Below are positions 4,358-6,058 of a stretch of 6,058 nt of DNA, piece by piece (positions within the stretch are counted from its first letter, which is position 1; each line of letters opens with the position of its first letter). Source of the DNA: an uncultured Eubacteriales bacterium. GTDB taxonomy: Bacteria > Bacillota > Clostridia > Oscillospirales > Oscillospiraceae. The notes beneath the pieces were generated by a model. That model made no database searches, was not told where the DNA came from, and worked only from the letters and a program-made list of their open reading frames with translations. The position numbers and the translations under genes were made by a program. Where the stretch lies: assembly GCA_900548795.1 (NCBI GenBank), contig URLT01000099.1, positions 1 to 6,058 of the forward strand. The letters are read 5' to 3'.

Positions 4358-5819
4358 TCAACGCTCCTGCTCCGTCCACGCGCAGGCGCAGCGGACGGCG
4401 CGCCGCCAGCCGTTGAGTCGCTCTGCACGCTCCTGCTCGGAGATTTCGGGGCGGAAGCTGCGGTCGACGGCATAGCAGCGGCGGATCTCGTCGAGATCGC
4501 TCCAGAAGCCCACTCTCCACGCAGGTCGGACGCACCACAGGCGCGCCGATGACGTCAGCCTGCGTCTGCATGAGGTAGTTATTCGCGCTGGCGCCGCCGT
4601 CGACCTTGAGCGCCTCGAGCGCAATGCCGGAGTCGGCGCGCATGGCCGAGAGCACCTCGTCGACCTGATAGCAGATGCTGTCGAGCGTGGCACGAATGAG
4701 GTGATATTTGTTGCAGCCGCGCGTCAGGCCGACGACCGTGCCGCGGGCATACTGATTCCAGTGCGGCGCGCCGAGGCCGGTGAAGGCCGGGACGACGTAG
4801 CAGCCGTTCGTGTCGCGCACCTTCTGCGCCATATATTCCGAATCCTGCGCCGATTCAATGAGCTTCATCTCGTCGCGCAGCCATTGGATCGCCGCACCTG
4901 CCACGAAGATCGAACCCTCGAGCGCATAGCTCACCCGTCCGTTCAGTCCCCACGCAATGGTCGTGACCAGCCCGTTCTCGGAGAAGACCGGGCGCTCGCC
5001 GGTGTTCATGAGCAAAAAACAGCCCGTGCCGTAGGTATTCTTCGCCTCGCCGGGGCGGAAGCAGGTCTGGCCGAACAGCGCAGCCTGCTGGTCGCCGGCC
5101 GCGCCGCAGATCGGGATCGCGCCGCCAAGCAGCGTCGGCTCCGTCTCGGCATAGACCGCGCTCGAGGGCACGGGCGTGGGCAGCATACAGCGCGGGATAT
5201 TCAGCTCGCGCAGGATCTCGTCGTCCCATTGCAGCGTGTTGATGTTAAAGAGCATTGTCCGCGAGGCGTTGGAGTAGTCCGTGATATGTACTTTCCCGCC
5301 GGTCAGCTTCCAGAGCAGCCACGTTTCGACCGTGCCGAACAGCAGCTCGCCGCGCTCGGCGCGCTCCCTTGCGCCGGGGAGCTCCTCGAGCAGCCAGCGC
5401 AGCTTTGTCGCAGAAAAATACGCGTCGATCACAAGGCCGGTCTTCTGCCGGAATAGCTCCGTCAGACCGCGCGCCTTCAGCTCGTCGCAGTAGGCGCTCG
5501 TGCGGCGGCACTGCCAGACGATCGCGTTGTAGATCGGCTCCCCCGTTGCCTTATCCCAGACGACGGAGGTCTCGCGCTGGTTCGTGATGCCGATCCCGGC
5601 GATCTCGGACGCAGTCGCGCCGACGCGCTGCATAGCCTCGACCGCAACGCCCAGCATCGTCGCCCAGATCTCGTTCGCATTATGCTCCACCCAGCCGGGC
5701 TTCGGAAAAAACTGATGAAATTCCCTCTGCGCTACGCTGCAGATCCGGCCGCTCCGGTCGAACAGAATGCAGCGGTTCGAGGTCGTTCCGGCGTCGAGCG
5801 CCATAATGTATCGCTTCAT
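4358..5819 (-). pseudogene. glpK: Glycerol kinase, disrupted by a short frameshifting deletion
   Basis: GlpK (FGGY family) phosphorylates glycerol to sn-glycerol-3-phosphate with ATP. The first 435 residues are typical: DAGTTS (9-14, phosphate loop), NQRE (80-83, glycerol-binding R82 and E83), Y134, AAGDQQAALFG (240-250, catalytic base D243), NTYGTGCF (261-268) and KVDGGASANNYLMQ (405-418). After PTCVES the reading frame jumps at 4513/4514. The expected conserved TALGAAYLAG segment at the nucleotide site is missing, and homology resumes in another frame with VGFWSDLDEI, ending WTEQER at a stop at 4358-4360. Restoring 38 nt would give 499 residues, close to normal GlpK length. As it stands, translation runs on to a stop at 4245-4247, giving 524 residues with an unrelated 88-residue tail. 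The start at 5819 overlaps the upstream stop as ATGA, with AGGA just before it. Loss of function is inferred; an assembly error is the main alternative. Confidence 0.88.
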
Positions 5820-6058
5820 TTTTCCTGCTCCGTTTCTGTCTGCGCAAAGGGCTTGCCTTTGAGCACGACGTGCTTCAAAAAGGCGAAGGTTTTCGCCTCG
5901 CCCTGCTCCTTGAGCATGGTCAAAACATATTCCAGCTCGCGGCGCGTCTGCGGGTGCATCATGCAGCCCTCGCGCGCCTCCGTCGAGCGCACGAGATACT
6001 CCAGTGCGTCGCCGTCCGTGTAGCTTTTCCCGTGGTAGGTCTTGCAGGCGGCAATGCG
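5816..6058 (-). CDS. C-terminal fragment of a DUF5662-like protein
   Basis: Eighty residues, open at the right window edge, end at a TGA that overlaps the glpK start (ATGA). The fragment reads RIAACKTYHGKSYTDGDA at its start, then a region with HPQTRRELEYVLTMLKEQGE and FAFLKHVVLKGKPF. It is mostly helical and charged, with no signal peptide or membrane segment visible in this part. The YxGKxYTD, HPQT and LTML pattern resembles, from memory, the C-terminal half of DUF5662 proteins common in clostridia, whose function is unknown. The N-terminal half is outside the window, so the family call is tentative. That this is a real gene is well supported by the open frame and the overlap with glpK. Confidence 0.7.
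   Translation of the reverse strand, partial: RIAACKTYHGKSYTDGDALEYLVRSTEAREGCMMHPQTRRELEYVLTMLKEQGEAKTFAFLKHVVLKGKPFAQTETEQEK

Noticed and set aside
4400..4530. Programmed frameshift in glpK
   Set aside because: Conserved residues are physically missing at the junction and I see no slippery sequence, so a deletion explains it better.
4701..5456. Plus-strand 251-codon frame opposite glpK
   Set aside because: There is no recognisable domain, and the opposite strand encodes textbook GlpK motifs across the whole span.

Overview
The window looks like chromosomal DNA from a GC-rich, low-complexity-genome Clostridia member, probably an Oscillospirales-type gut Firmicute. This is inferred from several things seen together: strong AGGAGG-type ribosome binding sites, sigma-A promoters with 17-nt spacers, a secreted S-layer-homology (SLH) protein, a tRNA gene with encoded CCA, and an edge fragment resembling DUF5662 proteins of gut clostridia. 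No taxon can be fixed without a search.

Layout from left to right. (1) Positions 1-2971 hold three minus-strand genes: an SpoU/TrmH-type RNA 2'-O-methyltransferase (2144-2971), an ExoA/Xth AP endonuclease (1253-2023) and an SLH-domain secreted protein (1256 to beyond the left edge). The last two overlap by ATGA. (2) A compact divergent promoter region (about 2972-3086) separates them from a plus-strand AlkD-family DNA glycosylase (3087-3767). The two divergent promoters appear to share one symmetric -10 box. (3) A roughly 590-base stretch without protein genes (3768-4357) carries a tRNA-Arg(ACG) with its own promoter and terminator, a second terminator-like hairpin, and a nested pair of small inverted-repeat elements. 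The inner one is a 160-bp IS5-type MITE flanked by TTAG duplications, which landed in the loop of an older palindrome. (4) Positions 4358-5819 hold a minus-strand glycerol kinase gene broken by a deletion inferred at about 38 bp. It is preceded, again with an ATGA overlap, by the C-terminus of a DUF5662-like protein running off the right edge.

Functionally, AlkD (removes alkylated bases, leaving abasic sites) and ExoA (cuts at abasic sites) form consecutive steps of base excision repair, and they sit either side of the divergent promoter region. The glycerol kinase would feed glycerol into glycolysis as glycerol-3-phosphate, but this copy is probably inactive.

I see no CRISPR array, phage module, toxin-antitoxin pair or clearly new multi-gene system. 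The most unusual items are the nested MITE structure and the broken glpK next to it.
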